DNA of 64,000 bases, from the NCBI RefSeq assembly GCF_001029445.1, contig NZ_LDOT01000012.1, positions 186,001 to 250,000 of the forward strand. Reading direction: 5' to 3'. Position 1 is the first letter of the stretch. Every line of letters begins with the position of its first letter. Source of the stretch: Photobacterium aquae. GTDB lineage: Bacteria > Pseudomonadota > Gammaproteobacteria > Enterobacterales > Vibrionaceae. Shown piece by piece: positions 61,693 through 64,000 of the stretch. The notes below the pieces were generated by a model. That model ran no database searches. It saw nothing but the letters and a program-made list of their open reading frames with translations, and was not told the DNA's origin. A program made the position numbers and the translations under genes.

Positions 61693-61714
61693 AAGCGGCC
61701 CCTCGGGACCGCTT
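61693..61714 (-). terminator. Hairpin between phoR and pstS
   Basis: AAGCGG-C-CCC pairs with GGG-A-CCGCTT around a tight loop, followed leftward by TTGTTGTTTG. It lies about 20 bp after the phoR stop and before the pstS start, so it may limit read-through into pstS. Confidence 0.55.
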
Positions 61715-61731
61715 CGAAAAACAACAATGGA

Positions 61732-63036
61732 TCATGCCGCCTTGGCCACCAGCCGCTGCGGCAGGGTAAAGGAAAACGTGCTGCCTTCACCAACGGTACT
61801 CTGGATCTCCAGATGCGAATCGTGATGGCTCAACGCATGTTTCACAATCGCCAGCCCCAAACCACTGCCGCCTGTCTCGCGCGAACGGGCCTTGTCGACC
61901 CGGTAGAATCGCTCGGTCAGGCGATGGATATGCTGGGGTTCGATCCCCTGCCCGAGATCCGTCACCTCCAACCTCGGCCCCGAAGAAGAAAGGAACCAGC
62001 GTACCGTGATCTCGGCGTTGGCTGGCGTATGCTTCACCGCATTGTAAACCAGGTTGGAAATGGCGCTGCGTAGCTGATCTTCATCGCCAAGCACCTTGAG
62101 CGACTTGTCGACCTCAAAGGTGAACAAGTGATCCTGCCCGCCACTGAGCGAAACGGCCTCCTTCTCCAAAACGTCCAGCATGGCGGGCACATCAATGGTT
62201 TCTTCCAGTTCGATGTTAGGGGCCGCCTCGATCTTAGAGAGGGTCAAGAGCTGCTCAACCAAGGCATTCATCCGCGACAGCTGCTCTGTCATAACGCCAT
62301 GAGCCTTGTCCCACATCGGGCCAATCAACATATCCGGGTCTTTCGACATCTCCAGATACCCCTGCAGCACCGTCATCGGGGTACGCAGCTCATGGGAAAC
62401 ATTGGCAAAGAAATTGCGGCGCATTCCTTCGAGCTGTTTGACCTGCGAAACATCGCGCACCACCATCAGGTATTCCCCTTCGGTGTACGGCATGATCCGC
62501 AGCTCCAGCGTGCGGTCGTAATTAAACGGCGAGGTGATCTCCAGCGGCGTATCAAAAGAACGTTTAGCCAGATAGCGAACAAAATCCGGGCTCCGGAGCA
62601 AATTGCTGATCGGCTGGCCGGCATCATCCGGCCAGCGGAAACCGAGCAGGTGCTGGGCTAGCTTGTTGCACCATACGATGTTCCCCTCACTGCGGAAAAC
62701 AACCACTGCATCAGGCAGGGATTCGGCACCATTGCGGAAACGGCGGATCAGGGTAGCCAGCTCTTTACGGCGGCGGCGGTTGCGCTGCTGCAGGCGATAA
62801 ATACCATTGAACAACGGCTCCCAGCTCCCCGAGCCGGATGGCGGTGTCAGGCTGCGCTCTTTCCATAGCCAATTGGACATTTTCAACTGGTTGTGGAAAT
62901 GCCAAATCAACTGGATCCACGTCGCGACCAACAGGAACCACGGCATATAGCCAAAAATCCAACCCAGCGCGATCCAAGGCAAGTAGAAAAAAATCAGTTC
63001 CCAGACCCATTTTTTCCACGACAGCCGCTCTACCAT
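61732..63036 (-). CDS. phoR: Phosphate-regulon sensor kinase PhoR
   Basis: PhoR is the histidine kinase that activates PhoB when phosphate is scarce and dephosphorylates it when PhoU and Pst signal sufficiency. I start at the ATG at 63036, six bases after TTGGAG, rather than the TTG at 63048; the protein then has 434 residues. It has two N-terminal membrane helices, a PAS domain (about 100-195), the phosphorylated His215 in [11 protein letters not shown] and the ATPase boxes [16 protein letters not shown] and [10 protein letters not shown]. It follows phoB. Confidence 0.96.
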   Translation of the reverse strand: MVERLSWKKWVWELIFFYLPWIALGWIFGYMPWFLLVATWIQLIWHFHNQLKMSNWLWKERSLTPPSGSGSWEPLFNGIYRLQQRNRRRRKELATLIRRFRNGAESLPDAVVVFRSEGNIVWCNKLAQHLLGFRWPDDAGQPISNLLRSPDFVRYLAKRSFDTPLEITSPFNYDRTLELRIMPYTEGEYLMVVRDVSQVKQLEGMRRNFFANVSHELRTPMTVLQGYLEMSKDPDMLIGPMWDKAHGVMTEQLSRMNALVEQLLTLSKIEAAPNIELEETIDVPAMLDVLEKEAVSLSGGQDHLFTFEVDKSLKVLGDEDQLRSAISNLVYNAVKHTPANAEITVRWFLSSSGPRLEVTDLGQGIEPQHIHRLTERFYRVDKARSRETGGSGLGLAIVKHALSHHDSHLEIQSTVGEGSTFSFTLPQRLVAKAA

Positions 63037-63111
63037 CAAAGACTCCAATGCCGCCAGACAGAGACTGCCGGCGGCTTAACTTAAACAAAAATATTCAATA
63101 TGGGTAATACG

Positions 63112-63801
63112 CTACACCCGAGTCGAGAAACGGTAACCCGCCCCGCGTACGGTCTGTACCAGCTTGTCATGCCCATTGGCTTCCAACGCCTTGCGCAGAC
63201 GTCGGATATGTACGTCAACCGTACGGTCCTCGACATAGACATTGGTCCCCCAAACGTTGTTCAACAACTGCTCACGGCTATACACCCGCTCTTGGTGGGT
63301 CATAAAGAAATGCAGCATTTTGAATTCGGTCGGCCCCATATCCAGCGGTTCATCATTGGATGTGACTCGATGCGAAACCGGGTCAAGTTTTAGCCCCTGC
63401 ACATCAATAATGTCTTCAAGTGAAGTCGGCGATACGCGGCGCATGACCGCTTTGAGGCGTGCCATCAGCTCTTTCGGCGAAAACGGCTTGGTGATGTAAT
63501 CATCAGCACCAACTTCCAGCCCGCGGACCTTGTCTTCTTCTTCACCACGGGCCGTCAGCATCACGACAGGAATGCTGCGTGTCAGCTCATCACGCTTCAT
63601 GTGCTTGATCAGGTTGATCCCGGAGCCGCCCGGCAACATCCAGTCCAAAAGAACCAGTTCAGGATACGGTTCGCACAATTTCTCAAGTGCGGAGTCGTAG
63701 TCTTCCGCTTCGATAGGCTGATATCCTTTCTGTTCGAGTACGAAACAAAGCATTTCGCGGATTGGTGCTTCATCCTCTACGACAAGAATCCGTCTAACCA
63801 T
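63112..63801 (-). CDS. phoB: Phosphate-regulon response regulator PhoB
   Basis: PhoB activates pst, phoB itself and other phosphate-starvation genes when phosphorylated by PhoR. The 229-residue protein has a receiver domain with acidic pocket Glu9/Asp10, phospho-acceptor Asp53 in [11 protein letters not shown] and Lys near 105, and an OmpR-type winged helix ([26 protein letters not shown]). It is the first gene of phoBR, with a Pho box and -10 element upstream, so autoregulation is likely. Confidence 0.97.
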   Translation of the reverse strand: MVRRILVVEDEAPIREMLCFVLEQKGYQPIEAEDYDSALEKLCEPYPELVLLDWMLPGGSGINLIKHMKRDELTRSIPVVMLTARGEEEDKVRGLEVGADDYITKPFSPKELMARLKAVMRRVSPTSLEDIIDVQGLKLDPVSHRVTSNDEPLDMGPTEFKMLHFFMTHQERVYSREQLLNNVWGTNVYVEDRTVDVHIRRLRKALEANGHDKLVQTVRGAGYRFSTRV

Positions 63802-63841
63802 CGTGTTCTATACCTACTTAGTTGCTGTCTTTTGAGTGTCA

Positions 63842-63847
63842 ATTATG
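63842..63847 (-). promoter_or_regulatory. -10 box of the phoB promoter
   Basis: CATAAT on the leftward strand (five of six consensus bases), ten bases downstream of the Pho box. The same spacing occurs at the pst promoter. Confidence 0.55.
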
Positions 63848-63857
63848 TGTGTTAAGT

Positions 63858-63875
63858 ATGACACTTTTGTGACTG
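63858..63875 (-). promoter_or_regulatory. Pho box upstream of phoB
   Basis: The leftward strand reads CAGTCACAAAAGTGTCAT, about 15 of 18 positions like the PhoB consensus, with TCA half-sites 11 bp apart. It is 57 bp before phoB with a CATAAT ten bases downstream. Confidence 0.68.
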
Positions 63876-64000
63876 AGGTCGATTAAACGTAACGCTACGT
63901 CCATCAAATTGTCATTTGACAGCGAGTAAACATACCAAGGCCTGCCACAACGCAGGCCCCTCTGAAGCCATTGATAGGATTAATAATATATAACTACTAT

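Noticed and set aside
62997..63048. TTG start of phoR at 63048
   Set aside because: The ATG four codons later has the better-spaced TTGGAG and gives the expected [10 protein letters not shown] start.

Overview
The window is about 64 kb of ordinary, gene-dense chromosomal core from a gammaproteobacterium of the family Vibrionaceae. Several blocks are kept in the order I know from Vibrio cholerae chromosome I: phoB-phoR-pstS, ppx-ppk, pst-phoU, cutC, prx/oxyR, aceBA, queA-tgt-yajC-secDF, suhB, trmJ, isc, pepB, ndk, rlmN, pilW, rodZ, ispG, hisS, bamB, der, xseA and guaBA. Protein starts such as IscS and QueA read like Vibrio versions. Base composition is near half G+C by eye, higher than typical Vibrio, so a higher-GC Photobacterium or a Grimontia/Enterovibrio-type genome is plausible; the genus is a guess.

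Layout. 1-3.5 kb: the start of tadA, a LysR regulator and the divergent formaldehyde-detoxification pair frmA-frmB. 3.6-5.1 kb: an AbgT-family transporter. 5.5-8.7 kb: guaB-guaA with PurR-like boxes before each gene. 9-10.6 kb: xseA convergent with yfgJ, whose upstream region is unusually rich in GATC. 11-24.4 kb: a long leftward series (AlaX-type editing protein, der, bamB, yfgM, hisS, ispG, rodZ, pilW, rlmN, ndk and two tandem pepB paralogues). 24.9-30.6 kb: the complete isc iron-sulfur operon with two IscR operators. 30.7-32.4 kb: trmJ and divergent suhB, whose leader carries an rRNA-type boxA. 32.6-39.1 kb: an extra leucine-rich-repeat lipoprotein, then secF, secD, yajC, tgt and queA. 39.1-41.5 kb: three accessory genes (trypsin-like protease with a GlyGly-CTERM tail, CBS-pair protein, secreted orphan). 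41.7-44.7 kb: the glyoxylate shunt aceB-aceA. 45.3-47 kb: OxyR2-type regulator divergent from a 2-Cys peroxiredoxin. 47.2-50.6 kb: cutC, ppk2, a LysR regulator and a small outer-membrane barrel. 50.6-63.8 kb: a phosphate/polyphosphate region (pstC-pstA-pstB-phoU, a GcvR-like ACT protein, ppk-ppx, pstS, phoR, phoB).

The right third works as one phosphate circuit. PhoR/PhoB sense starvation and matching Pho boxes stand before pstC and phoB. The Pst transporter and PhoU import phosphate and signal to PhoR, while Ppk, Ppx and Ppk2 make and consume polyphosphate. The isc block feeds Fe-S enzymes also encoded here, such as IspG and RlmN.

I found no rRNA, tRNA, CRISPR array, prophage, insertion sequence or recognisable defence system, and no strong candidate for a wholly new system. 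The best leads are regulatory (boxA before suhB, internal PurR box, GATC cluster, paired Pho boxes) or small accessory genes (tandem pepB, LRR lipoprotein, GlyGly-CTERM protease, secreted orphan). Many long open frames opposite real genes are shadows and are left out.
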